Source: Globisporangium splendens
Lineage: Eukaryota; Oomycota; Peronosporomycetes; Pythiales; Pythiaceae
DNA length: 64,000 nucleotides
NCBI GenBank assembly: GCA_006386115.1
Contig: VFIW01000028.1
Location: 503,273 to 567,272, forward strand
Direction of reading: 5' to 3'
Shown: one piece after another, positions 31,588-40,609 of the stretch
Layout of the letters: each line of letters opens with the position of its first letter
Position numbering within the stretch: position 1 is the first letter of the stretch
The notes under the pieces: model-generated
Databases searched by the model: none
What the model was told of the DNA's origin: nothing
What the model saw: only the letters and a program-made list of their open reading frames with translations
Program-made: the position numbers and the translations under genes

Positions 31588-32419
31588 CAGTGTTACATGG
31601 TCAATAATATCAGCAACTTGATGTGTCATACTGATTCATCTTACAGCTGCTATTGCGTGAAAAGCATTCGTTGCATGTTTGGATACGCGAGTGAAGGCGC
31701 CGGGTCGACCACTCACCCTGACGACTCAAGATGCCGAAAGTGCTGTAGCATCTCAGCGAGCGCGCCCTGTTGATGAAGAGTGCGAAGAGCTGTTAGCACG
31801 GTACCATGTGACTGACACGCAAAGCCCTTCCAACGCAAGAACTTTAGTACACTTCACTCACTTTGCTCACCAAGACGTATGACATCATCGACGCACGAAT
31901 CACTGCGCTCGAGCGTTACACATCAGGCAAGAAAATCCGCATGTACGCCACAACATACCACGCGTCATACAGTCGCTGACGCCCAATTTGCTTTGTTGAC
32001 TCCCAAAGAGACGGAGAAGCAGTGAACCACTGGTGCCATATTTCAGCCACGTTGCGCCATGGAGATCTGCGACGATGTTCAACGCGCTTCGAAGGATGAT
32101 TGATTGCCTCGACATCGACCACACTCCCTTGATGTTCAGCACCCACGGTACAGTCCTCAATCGTTTCTAGACGCTGCCACATCTCGTTGTTTTGATGAAT
32201 AATCTCGCGCATGGAATCAATCTGTTCGCTGACCATCTTCCTTATTTCTTTTGTGCTGTCGGACTCATCTGGACGGGCAATGGATTCACGACTTTGCAGG
32301 CGGTCGTGGTATCTTTTGTGATGCATGTTCTACAGCAACATGGACCATGACAATAGCTCATGTGCAGATGAGCCAACATCGCATGCACATTGTACCACTC
32401 GCGTACAGTAGGGGTTTTC
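31588..32419. other. Interior of the inverted-repeat block, transposon remnants
   Basis: About 830 bases between the left arm and an old LTR. It has a plus-strand coding-like piece near 31690-31882 (EECEELLARYHVTDTQ) and the minus-strand frame described next. These look like remains of a mobile-element or repeated gene. Confidence 0.45.
31916..32326 (-). CDS. Coding-like ORF of unknown family, probably transposon-associated
   Basis: 136 codons from ATG 32326. The N-terminal half is charged and helical (STKEIRKMVSEQIDSMREI). The C-terminal half is Trp-rich (SPWRNVAEIWHQWFTASPSLW, YDAWYVVAYMRIFLP). Composition is protein-like. Its place within the inverted-repeat block suggests part of a transposon protein, but I cannot name the family. 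Confidence 0.35.
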   Translation of the reverse strand: MHHKRYHDRLQSRESIARPDESDSTKEIRKMVSEQIDSMREIIHQNNEMWQRLETIEDCTVGAEHQGSVVDVEAINHPSKRVEHRRRSPWRNVAEIWHQWFTASPSLWESTKQIGRQRLYDAWYVVAYMRIFLPDV

Positions 32420-32959
32420 TGTAATGGGCTATACCTAGCCATTACATGAAGGTGCGGCTGTGTCCTACTTTAGTGCCGAACACACCATCTTCGAATCGTA
32501 CTTTGTGGACAAAGACCTGTGTCTTTGCTTGCGCAATGCGTACCCACATGTACGAATGACGTCATCTGATGATGTCATAAGTACCCATGTACTAATCAAC
32601 TACTAATCAAGTACTGAGTGATGGTTCCTACTTGGGAAACTGCACTGGTGATGAGACCAACGTGTCTCTGCCACCTAAAGTGAGTGGCTGTAGCCAATCA
32701 CTTTGCAGGGAATTTTCCACGGGACTTCAAGTTCAAGCTTCTCGAAGATCTCGTGGGTTCAACCTCAGTGTACCCAAGGTTTTATATATCAGATTCATAG
32801 GTTTTATTGTGCATGTTTAGGTTTAGTTATAAAACCTCTAGGATCCCTTGAGGTTCATTTACAAGTAGCGACAGGAACCATAACCTTTTCAATTCAGTTG
32901 CAAATTTTCCTCCAAGCCCTCAAGTCTTCTTCTCTCCCTCCAAGTCGGGAGATCGCTTC
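32420..32959 (+). repeat. Older LTR fragment, opposite orientation to the adjacent gypsy LTR
   Basis: It begins TGTAATGGGC and follows the same order of blocks as the minus-strand reading of the gypsy LTRs (a TGACGTCA site, GTGATGGTTCCTACTTGGG, the TTTTATATATCAGATTC box, then GCCCTCAAGTCTTC). It is clearly diverged in its first 200 bases. The LTR is interrupted at 32959 by the gypsy element and resumes after it (40546 to about 40608, ending near CTCTTAC). Confidence 0.75.
32821..32959 (+). repeat. 139-bp direct duplication flanking the gypsy element, left copy
   Basis: TTTAGTTATAAAACCTC to GGGAGATCGCTTC matches 40407-40545 with about six differences. A normal Ty3/gypsy target duplication would be 4-6 bp. 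Confidence 0.85.
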
Positions 32960-33564
32960 TGTAAGGGCTATCCGAGACAGCCTCAAACACGGCACGCACG
33001 CTTGCGCTTGAAGAGGAAGACTTGAGGGGAACTTGGCAAAAATGCAACTGAATTGAAATGCTTATGGTTCCTGACACTACATGTAAAACACCACTAGGGC
33101 TCCTAGAGGTTTTATAACTAAAACCTAAACATGCACAATAAAACTATGAATCTGATATATAAAACCTTGGGTACACTGAGGTTGAACCCAGGGGATCTTC
33201 GAGAAACTTGAACTTGAAGTCCCGTGGAAAATTCCCTGCAAAGTGATTGGCTACAGCCACTCACTTTAGGTGGCAGAGACACGTCGGTCTCATCACCAGT
33301 GCAGTTTCCCAAGTAGGAACCATCACTCACGTGTCTAGAGTGCTGTTGTGCGTAATCACGCCGAATCTCAATGATTGCGAGCGACCAACACTCAACTCAG
33401 ACACAGATTGCTCTGACGTCAGACGATGACGTCACCTGTGCATGTGGGGATCACTTTTATGTGTTTCACCCAATATCTTCGCACCCACAATGCACTTCCA
33501 CAAGGTGGTGTGTGACACACACAAAGAGCCACCTTGCATGTAATGGCAGCCTTAGCCCATTACA
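32960..33564 (-). repeat. 3' LTR of the gypsy element
   Basis: 605 bp. It contains two CRE-type palindromes TGACGTCA (33414-33421 and 33427-33434) in the part corresponding to U3. Confidence 0.92.
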
Positions 33565-33580
33565 TCATCCCTCCCTTAAA
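33565..33580 (-). promoter_or_regulatory. Polypurine tract of the gypsy element
   Basis: On the minus strand AAGGGAGGGATGA directly precedes the 3' LTR, as expected for the plus-strand DNA primer. Confidence 0.8.
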
Positions 33581-33640
33581 GTTCCATCACGGACTTTACT
33601 TCTTTCGGAAGAGGCACCCGCTCTCACTTTCCAATTGACC

Positions 33641-34690
33641 ATGAAGCGATCAAGCGACCAAGTGAAGCGCGAAGAACGGCCCGAGCCAAAGCGGCAGCGG
33701 ACGACTCCCGGCTTGTACGACATCTCCGCTATTCGCAAGAAGCGTGGAGGACGTCGGTTCTACAAGGAGTTGTTCTTCCTCTGGCGCAAGATGTCCGGCA
33801 GCGACGATCCTGGCCAGTCCAGCACAGCGAAGCTCGAGTCGTGGAAGACGTTTGTCCGACTCGAGAACGAGAATCTTGTCGAGCGTTTGCTAGGGAACCT
33901 AGGAGGCACGCTCGAGAACGATCATAAAGAGCTTGGCTCTCGTCGTTCTAGTGCTCGCGAGAGCACTACAAGCTCTGTTCGTAACTGTGAACCACGTCGG
34001 GAACATCAGACTGAAGAGTCTCTCGAGGTTCCCACGTGTCCGAGTCCGGCGGACAGCCAAGCCACCGTACTCTGTAGAAGCGTTGACGGTTCAACGACTT
34101 CTCTCCTCGACGACGAGTCGATCGATCCTCGTGATCGACTATCGACTCAACGATCCAACGACGCTCTCCCTGATGATAGATCAGAGGAGGTGGGGCTGAA
34201 CGCGAAAACGATTGAGCGACTCTGGAAGTGGAAGAGTGCTCACCGCGCTCAGATCGAGGCTCTTGAAGTTCGCAATGCGGTACTCGAAGACCGGTGCGAA
34301 AGCCTCGAAGACCGGTTGAAGGAGCAGGAGTCGAAGATCGACTTGCTCTTCGATGGTCTTGCCCAGCGTTCGGCAATGGAGTCACATTTCGAACAGAGGT
34401 TCGAGAAGATTCAAGCCGAGCTTGAACGACTCCAGAAGGCTGAGAAAGCTCGTGATGCGTATCACGAACGTCTACTGCGCTCTGTGGAAGAGGCAGGGAC
34501 TTCTCTTGAGATACTTCGGAAGGAGTATCATGGTCGCCTTCTCGCGTTGGAGACAATAAAGGACGAGTCCTTTGATGTGCTTCAGCGCCTTTATGCCGAG
34601 AAGAAGCTCCATGACGATGAGTTACAGACTCTTCGCGAGCTGGTGGAGCGACTTCAGGATCGACTTGATCGTCTGCCAAAGGCTCTGTAG
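33641..34690 (+). CDS. Opposite-strand ORF inside the gypsy element, basic coiled-coil protein (349 aa)
   Basis: ATG at 33641, 76 bases inside the left LTR, reading against gag-pol. The first 325 bases do not overlap pol; the last 725 run antisense to the chromodomain end of pol. The product starts with a basic, NLS-like segment (MKRSSDQVKREE, EPKRQR). It then has RKKRGGRRFYKELFFLW, a Ser/Thr/Asp linker, and from about residue 195 a long coiled coil (IEALEVRNAVLEDRCESLED and onward). Protein-like sequence continues outside the pol overlap, so it is not simply a shadow. Transcription could start from the left LTR acting in both directions. The role is unknown; a regulatory or DNA-binding accessory protein is an inference. 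Confidence 0.6.
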   Translation: MKRSSDQVKREERPEPKRQRTTPGLYDISAIRKKRGGRRFYKELFFLWRKMSGSDDPGQSSTAKLESWKTFVRLENENLVERLLGNLGGTLENDHKELGSRRSSARESTTSSVRNCEPRREHQTEESLEVPTCPSPADSQATVLCRSVDGSTTSLLDDESIDPRDRLSTQRSNDALPDDRSEEVGLNAKTIERLWKWKSAHRAQIEALEVRNAVLEDRCESLEDRLKEQESKIDLLFDGLAQRSAMESHFEQRFEKIQAELERLQKAEKARDAYHERLLRSVEEAGTSLEILRKEYHGRLLALETIKDESFDVLQRLYAEKKLHDDELQTLRELVERLQDRLDRLPKAL

Positions 34691-37600
34691 GGTTCGCTGA
34701 CCCACTTGGAAGGTAAGGCTTTAGTCTACCTACGTAGAACGTAGGGTGTAGTCGCATGCGTTTAGGAATGTCTAGTGTGTAGGCATCACCATTGCATTTA
34801 ACTACCCTGAACGGTCCAATATATCTTGGCAGAAGTTTCGAACTCCCCAAGTTAGACACTGCGTGTTCAGGTAGATTAGCCGTGCTAAGTAATACAAGAT
34901 CATTGATCTTATATACTTGCTTGTTCTTCCTTCCGCTCCTATCTGCTTGTTCCTTTTGCAGATCCTGAGCCTTTGCAATTGCGTCTCGAACAAACCTCAC
35001 AACGGCTTGTCTCCTCACAATAAAGTCATCGACTTGCTGTTCCTCACGACTTGTCATGTCGTCTAGAGGTTTCATCGAGTCAAAATTCGCTTTTAACTCT
35101 GTGACAGCATTCAGATCCGACTGTGGCTCCTTAGCCATAGTCTCTCCCCCACTTAAGGTAGAAACCTCTCCCACTAGTGACGCTGGCACTCTCGGGTGGA
35201 GTCCGTAGTTCACATAGAACGGGGTATGACCTGTCGAGACATGCGTGGAGTTGTTCAACGCAAACTCTGCGAGAGGGAGAAACTCACTCCACTCTCCGAA
35301 AGACGTCGCATAACTGCGCAACACGTCTTCAAGGACACGATTCACTCGTTCAGTTTGACCGTCTGTCTCTGGGTGTGCTGCTGTTGACATGGATAGTTTT
35401 GTATCCAAAATGCCAAGCAGAGTTCGCCAAAACCTAGACGTAAACCGAGTGTCACGGTCTGATACGATCTCCGAGGGCAGACCATGTAGACGGAACACCA
35501 CGTCTACAAAGACTTTCGCAGTCATCTCTGCCGAGATCTTATCCGAGACCGGCGCAAGATGGACCATCTTGCTGAATCGGTCCACAAACACAAGGATGCC
35601 ATTGCGTCCGTGTTTGTCACTTGGAAGTCCGAATATGAAATCCATACTCACAGACTTCCAACTGTCCTGAGGGACAGGTAATGAACGAAGTGGGGCCCGA
35701 GTAGAGCCGGATGGCTTAACTCTTTGGCACACTTCGCAAGTACGCACATACTTGCGAACCCACTTGTACATGTGAGGCCAGTAGTAATCTCGAGACAAGT
35801 TGAGAAACGTTTTCTCACGTCCGAGATGGCCACTCGAAGGACCGTCATGATACTCGTACAAGAGTCGATGACGCAGACCTTCGTCGTTGGGGACAACGAT
35901 CCTCGCTGGATCCCCTTCGTCAACCGTATAGTACAGCAGCTCATTGTGCATGCTGTAACGGTGAACACGCGATCTTGCTCTTGGTGGGAGGTTTTGGAGT
36001 GCCTTGTCTGAGGGATTCTTGAAATACTTGATCAGTTCTTGGCATGCTTCGTCTTGCTTGTATCCCTCAGTGATCTCTTCTTGGACTGTGCTTGTCACTC
36101 CCGTAGCAATCGCGTTGACGTCTTCACAGAGTCGGCACGCTCCGTTCGTGTCGTCACTCTTGTTCTTCGGATCATAATCCGGACGTCTTGACAGCGCATC
36201 GGCAAGAATGTTTGACTTGCCGGGCTTATAATGTACAACAAAGTTGTACTCAGCGAAGAAGGAAAACCATCTTGCCATTCTTTGCGATAGGTGAGGCGTC
36301 TTTACAGCTGTCCGCAGTGATGCGTGATCAGTGTAAATAGCGAACTGCTTTTCACCAAGCAAATAGACTCGGAACTTTGCCAATGCATACTTCATGGCCA
36401 ATAGTTCCTTGTCATGGACCGGATAGTTCCGTTCTGCGGGCCTGAGTTGTCGTGACTGATACGACACAACTCTTTCTTTGCCCTCATCATCGTGTTGCAT
36501 CAGTGCACACCCGATGGCATAGTCGCTCGCATCGCAGACTACATGGAACGGCTTCTCATGGTCTGCGAGAGCTAGGACAGGAGCTTCTCTTAAGCTCTTC
36601 TTTACTTCGGCAAACGCTGCCTGATGTTCCTCTGACCATTCCCACTCATTATCTTTCTTCAAAAGACTCGTGAGGGGTTGCACTAACGCTGCATAGTTGC
36701 GCGTGTATTTGTGCAAATAGTTGGCCAAACCCAGCCACTGACGTAGCTGTTTGACGTTCTGAGGAATAGGCCAATCGTCGATAGACTTGACCTTCTCAGG
36801 ATCGACCCGAACGCCATTCTTGCCAACAAAGCAACCGAGTACAGGGATCTCGGGGGCGAAGAAGATGCATTTCTTCAAGTTAGCGTACAGTTTGTTCTCA
36901 CGCATAACTTGAAAGACTTGACGAAGATGTTCAAGATGAACATCGACATCTTTCTTCCCTTCCGAGGCCTTACTATGAACGAATATGTCGTCAAAGTAGC
37001 TCGGTGCAAACTCTCTCAATGGACGAAGTACATTCGTGACCATTCTGTTGAAAGTTGCTGGTGCGTTCTTCAGACCTTGTGGCATCACCATCCACTCCCA
37101 CAGCATACCACTAGGGGTGCTAACTGCTGTAAATGGTACATCGCTCTCGCGCATTCGAATCTGATAGAACCCGTCTTTCAGATCGATCGCGCTAAAGACA
37201 GTGCTGCCAACCATTCCATCAAGGATCATATCCTTGCGTGGAACTGGGGTCTGAGCAGGTATGGTCGCATCATTCAATTTGTTGAATGCGTGAACAATGC
37301 GCCAACCGCCTGTGGCCTTCTTCACACAGAAGGTGGGACTACAGTGCGGAGACTTGCTCTCGCGCACATGGCCAGCCTTCTGTCGCTGCGCGAAGAACTC
37401 GTCGATCGCATCGACTTGTTCCTTCGGTAGCGGCCATTGCCTCGTGATACAGTACTTCGTTCCCGGAAGTACATCTATCTCGTGACGAATGCCTCTGTCC
37501 TGCGGCAATTCGTCCGGCACTTTGTCTGGAAATATGTCCGCATATTCCTTGACAAGTCCATACACGGGGTTTGTCTTTAGAGCGTCCCACGACTGCTCAT

Positions 37601-37877
37601 CAAACCTCTCCTTCCGTGTCCTCTCATCTAACACTTCCGCAGTGTTGATGACATCGTCGGCAACTTCATCGACGATCGCACAAATTTGCGAAATTTCGCC
37701 TTTCGCCAGGCTACGCTTAAGCGTCTTCTTGCTCATCAACGGCAAGGAAATCAATTCTTGAGCCAGACTTGGAGGATTTTCCACTTGTACGTGACGCACT
37801 ATCTGGCTGTCACCTTCTTCATTGTAGACTGCGACGTTCACATATTCGCTTGAAGTGGCTTGTTCTTGTCGCTTCAC
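33966..37877 (-). CDS. pol: Gypsy pol: reverse transcriptase, RNase H, integrase, chromodomain
   Basis: About 1303 codons, minus strand, no ATG at its start, in the -1 frame relative to the protease ORF. Order: RT with FSAIDLKDGFYQI, MPQGLKNAPATF and the active-site YFDD; RNase H with VVCDASDYAIG and YTDHASL; the HHCC zinc head of integrase (HLGREKTFL..CEVCQ); the DDE core with SMDFIFGLP, SDRDTRFTSRFW and HPETDGQTERVN; the GPY/F-like module (YIGPFRVVK). A C-terminal chromodomain (VESIVDHED..FYRVRWLGC..DTWEP) marks the chromovirus branch and is expected to guide integration to modified histones. No stops are present, so the enzyme could be active. Confidence 0.95.
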   Translation of the reverse strand: MKRQEQATSSEYVNVAVYNEEGDSQIVRHVQVENPPSLAQELISLPLMSKKTLKRSLAKGEISQICAIVDEVADDVINTAEVLDERTRKERFDEQSWDALKTNPVYGLVKEYADIFPDKVPDELPQDRGIRHEIDVLPGTKYCITRQWPLPKEQVDAIDEFFAQRQKAGHVRESKSPHCSPTFCVKKATGGWRIVHAFNKLNDATIPAQTPVPRKDMILDGMVGSTVFSAIDLKDGFYQIRMRESDVPFTAVSTPSGMLWEWMVMPQGLKNAPATFNRMVTNVLRPLREFAPSYFDDIFVHSKASEGKKDVDVHLEHLRQVFQVMRENKLYANLKKCIFFAPEIPVLGCFVGKNGVRVDPEKVKSIDDWPIPQNVKQLRQWLGLANYLHKYTRNYAALVQPLTSLLKKDNEWEWSEEHQAAFAEVKKSLREAPVLALADHEKPFHVVCDASDYAIGCALMQHDDEGKERVVSYQSRQLRPAERNYPVHDKELLAMKYALAKFRVYLLGEKQFAIYTDHASLRTAVKTPHLSQRMARWFSFFAEYNFVVHYKPGKSNILADALSRRPDYDPKNKSDDTNGACRLCEDVNAIATGVTSTVQEEITEGYKQDEACQELIKYFKNPSDKALQNLPPRARSRVHRYSMHNELLYYTVDEGDPARIVVPNDEGLRHRLLYEYHDGPSSGHLGREKTFLNLSRDYYWPHMYKWVRKYVRTCEVCQRVKPSGSTRAPLRSLPVPQDSWKSVSMDFIFGLPSDKHGRNGILVFVDRFSKMVHLAPVSDKISAEMTAKVFVDVVFRLHGLPSEIVSDRDTRFTSRFWRTLLGILDTKLSMSTAAHPETDGQTERVNRVLEDVLRSYATSFGEWSEFLPLAEFALNNSTHVSTGHTPFYVNYGLHPRVPASLVGEVSTLSGGETMAKEPQSDLNAVTELKANFDSMKPLDDMTSREEQQVDDFIVRRQAVVRFVRDAIAKAQDLQKEQADRSGRKNKQVYKINDLVLLSTANLPEHAVSNLGSSKLLPRYIGPFRVVKCNGDAYTLDIPKRMRLHPTFYVGRLKPYLPSGSANPTEPLADDQVDPEVAPPAREESVTHRHGASSRHKGAEAHQRTRPLLSPTREGDHDTPSEVSQEKSLPLPQSAVDVRDTHHELSQPSGVVQARLESSRTSVRNVTPLPNAGQDHRRASRSSTPAPSTGLRGFRTGLRVPHCELQEPRSERGEHSSTSRVAQSFSRSAPPPLIYHQGERRWIVESIVDHEDRSTRRRGEKSLNRQRFYRVRWLGCPPDSDTWEPRETLQSDVPDVVHSYEQSL

Positions 37878-38800
37878 TTCATCTTCTGCTTTCTTGTGTC
37901 TTGATCAGGGACGCTTGCAGATCTTCGTTCTTCTTCGTCGGTCTTCTTGTCTTCTTTAACCCTGCCAGAGCGGAACTCCACATCGCTCTTGGCTACAGGA
38001 GTAGTCTTTTTCTGGCGCCTGACTACTCCACCTCCAGTGGTCTTCACGGGCTTGTCATTTGAGTGTGAGGGGCCATCGCACGCCTGACTCTCATTAGACA
38101 CATCTTCAACAGATGTATATGCCCAAATCACCTCTCTTGCTGCCTGGCAGCTGAGGTCTTCGTCGACTTGCTTGTCGACGCTGATCTTCTTCTTCTTCCA
38201 GTCAATGCTCGGTTGGTACCTTCTCAACCAGGGCATTCCCAGAATCAGATCAAACTTGTCATCGAGGTCGAGTGCTATAAACTCGTCTTCACCTCGGAAA
38301 TCATCACATTCGATTGCCATACGCAACACGCGCTTGGGCACCGTCACTTTCGATCCATTCGCCAAGCGAACGATCATTTCCTTGTTCGAGATAGGCAGGT
38401 CCAAACCTTGCCTTTTCATCACTTGTGTGCGGACAAAATTGTTCGACGCACCAGTGTCTACAAGAGCCCGTAGAGGTTCTGAGTAACCATCTACCTTAAC
38501 CTTGTGGACTATCAAGGCTGGCTCTTGCTCGACACGCTCACATCTGTTCGCGGAAACTTCATGTGCGTTGCGCACACCGGGGCAAGAGTTCTGCGCTTCC
38601 ACGACATTCACAGAACTCTTTGTTCGCCCAGTAGGGAGCCCCGCTCCTACTGGTCGTTCCCGTTTTTTGGCTGTTGGGAACGCTCGAATCGCCGGCCTCT
38701 GCCTGGTCGATTCGATTGCGAACCGTGTGTCGCTTGCTGGCTTGGCAAGGACACCTTGCAATTTCTTGCGATGTGACCGGGCTTGCCACAACGGAAACAC
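37874..38800 (-). CDS. pro: Gypsy protease ORF
   Basis: About 308 codons in the -1 frame relative to gag, which it overlaps by about 150 bases; no ATG is needed if it is made by frameshifting. The retropepsin motif ALVDTGASNNFV lies near residue 115 and the flap-to-C-terminal block DLILGMPWLRRY near residue 187. A basic, Ser/Lys-rich tail follows. The ORF ends at TGA 37874-37876, right where pol opens in the next -1 frame. Confidence 0.9.
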   Translation of the reverse strand: MFPLWQARSHRKKLQGVLAKPASDTRFAIESTRQRPAIRAFPTAKKRERPVGAGLPTGRTKSSVNVVEAQNSCPGVRNAHEVSANRCERVEQEPALIVHKVKVDGYSEPLRALVDTGASNNFVRTQVMKRQGLDLPISNKEMIVRLANGSKVTVPKRVLRMAIECDDFRGEDEFIALDLDDKFDLILGMPWLRRYQPSIDWKKKKISVDKQVDEDLSCQAAREVIWAYTSVEDVSNESQACDGPSHSNDKPVKTTGGGVVRRQKKTTPVAKSDVEFRSGRVKEDKKTDEEERRSASVPDQDTRKQKMK

Positions 38801-39690
38801 TTCCCGTCATTGCGTGGGTATCTGCTTGTAGTCGCATCGGCATACGAGATGTCCATCGGTTCTGGACCGTCGTGTGTGACTGCGTGTTGTCGAACAGGGC
38901 GAGGGCCGAAACCGTTGAACTTGGCTTGCTTGATGCTGAATTCTTCTTGCATCGCTCGCTCGATGGCTTCATCCAGCGTCTTGGGGTACTCGCGGAACAG
39001 CTGGTTCCGAATTGGACCGTCATTGAGCCCTGCCATGAATGTCACAACTTGCGTTGAGGCATCAATCGGCTCATTCACGATACTTGACACGAGGTATCGT
39101 GCTCGTTGAGCGTACGAGTGTAGGTCGTATTTACCCTGACGAAGCTTTAAGAACTCAGCGCGAGCCCGAAATTCGCTCTGCGGAGGCTCAAAAGCCTTCT
39201 TCAGCTCTCGCTTGAAGTCGTCCAGGTCGTAGAAGCAATGTGGCTCCGCCAATCGCTTCCCATACGCCCAACTCTTCGCTCGACCCGCAAGGTTTGACAT
39301 CGCAAACAACACTTGCTGCATTGGGTCCCGTAGTTGTCTTGCAGTGATCGCTGCATCCAACTCAACGAACCATCTCGCTAGAGGTTCGTTCTCTCCGCCA
39401 CGGTACGGAGATACATCGAGCTTCAGAGGTGCCACTCTCATCGTCGTGACAGGAGTTGCGGGCTGTCGATGAGAGTTCATGATCTCGTGATGCATGAAGC
39501 TCGTAGCCGCGTTCCTCTGCTCATCCGGTGACGCTGATCTCAGCAAACTGATCACAGCCGCCTCACCGATGACCGCTCGCATACGCTCGAGGGCTGCCCA
39601 CTCGTGGCTCGACAAATGAGGAAAATGCTCATTCGTCAGCTCCACGGTCTCTCCAGGCATCGAGCCCATCGGCGTCTCAATCCCTTCCAT
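38647..39690 (-). CDS. gag: Gypsy gag with CCHC zinc knuckle
   Basis: 347 residues from ATG 39690. The capsid-like middle (retrotransposon gag domain) has RWFVELDAAITARQL, WAYGKRLAE, LKKAFEPPQSEFRAR and LRQGKYDLHSYAQR. The C-terminus has a single zinc knuckle CFRCGKPGHIARNC and a basic tail. It packages element RNA into particles. Overlap with the protease ORF starts near the zinc knuckle, the usual frameshift zone. Confidence 0.94.
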   Translation of the reverse strand: MEGIETPMGSMPGETVELTNEHFPHLSSHEWAALERMRAVIGEAAVISLLRSASPDEQRNAATSFMHHEIMNSHRQPATPVTTMRVAPLKLDVSPYRGGENEPLARWFVELDAAITARQLRDPMQQVLFAMSNLAGRAKSWAYGKRLAEPHCFYDLDDFKRELKKAFEPPQSEFRARAEFLKLRQGKYDLHSYAQRARYLVSSIVNEPIDASTQVVTFMAGLNDGPIRNQLFREYPKTLDEAIERAMQEEFSIKQAKFNGFGPRPVRQHAVTHDGPEPMDISYADATTSRYPRNDGKCFRCGKPGHIARNCKVSLPSQQATHGSQSNRPGRGRRFERSQQPKNGNDQ

Positions 39691-39778
39691 TGTTTCTCAC
39701 AATCGGACAGGGGTCTTGGAATGTCCGCGCACGCTACACAAGCGGCCTATGCAGACTCTTGACTTGGTCGTTGGAAGG

Positions 39779-39797
39779 ACTACGAAGTGCTACCAGG
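39779..39797 (-). promoter_or_regulatory. Primer binding site of the gypsy element
   Basis: Two bases after the 5' LTR the minus strand reads TGGTAGCACTTCG. The TGGTAGC start fits a tRNA 3' end GCUACCA, as in initiator tRNA-Met; beyond that the match is not certain. Confidence 0.6.
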
Positions 39798-40406
39798 TGT
39801 AAGAGGCTATCCGAGACAGCCTCAAACACGGCACGCACGCTTGCGCTTGAAGAGGAAGACTTGAGGGGAACTTGGCAAAAATGCAACTGAATTGAAATGA
39901 GCTTATGGTTCCTGACACTACATGTAAAACACCACTAGGGCTCCTAGAGGTTTTATAACTAAAACCTAAACATGCACAATAAAACCTATGAATCTGATAT
40001 ATAAAACCTTGGGTACACTGAGGTTGAACCCAGGGGATCTTCGAGAAACTTGAACTTGAAGTCCCGTGGAAAATTCCCTGCAAAGTGATTGGCTACAGCC
40101 ACTCACTTCAGGTGGCAGAGACACGTCGGTCTCATCACCAGTGCAGTTTCCCAAGTAGGAACCATCATTCACGTGTCTAGAGTACTGTTGTGCGTAATCA
40201 CGCCGAATCTCAATGATTGCGAGCGACCAACACTCAACTCAGACACAGATTGCTCTGACGTCAGACGATGACGTCACCTGTGCATGTGGGGATCACTTTT
40301 ATGTGTTTCACCCAATATCTTCGCACCCACAATGCACTTCCACAAGGTGGTGTGTGACACACACAAAGAGCCACCTTGCATGTAATGGCAGCCTTAGCCC
40401 ATTACA
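39798..40406 (-). repeat. 5' LTR of the gypsy element
   Basis: 609 bp, starting and ending with the TGTAA/TTACA pair, almost identical to the left LTR. TGACGTCA palindromes at 40256-40263 and 40269-40276. Confidence 0.92.
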
Positions 40407-40545
40407 TTTAGTTATAAAACCTCGAGGATCCCTTGAGGTTCATTCGTAAGTAGCGACAGGAACCATAACCTTTTCAATTCAGTTGCAAATTTTCTCTCAA
40501 GCCCTCAAGTCTTCTTCTCTCCCTCCAAGTCGGGAGATCGCTTCC
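40407..40545 (+). repeat. 139-bp direct duplication flanking the gypsy element, right copy
   Basis: Matches 32821-32959 with about six differences, more divergence than between the two LTRs. From 40546 the interrupted older LTR continues. Confidence 0.85.
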
Positions 40546-40609
40546 TCTGGCACAAGCGTGTGTGCCGTGTTTTGGGGACTGTTTGGATTAGCGCTCTCTT
40601 ACTCTGTAC

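Larger units (their letters stand above)
32960..40406 (-). mobile_element. Ty3/gypsy LTR retrotransposon (chromovirus), near-intact, 7.4 kb
   Basis: LTRs at 32960-33564 and 39798-40406 start TGTAA and end TTACA in either reading. They differ by three substitutions and three small indels, so insertion was recent. The coding strand is minus: 5' LTR, primer site, gag, protease, RT-RNase H-integrase-chromodomain, polypurine tract, 3' LTR. All three ORFs are free of internal stops. Gag, protease and pol lie in successive -1 frames. An extra ORF on the plus strand occupies the 3' end. The element sits inside an older related LTR, within the inverted-repeat block. Confidence 0.93.
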
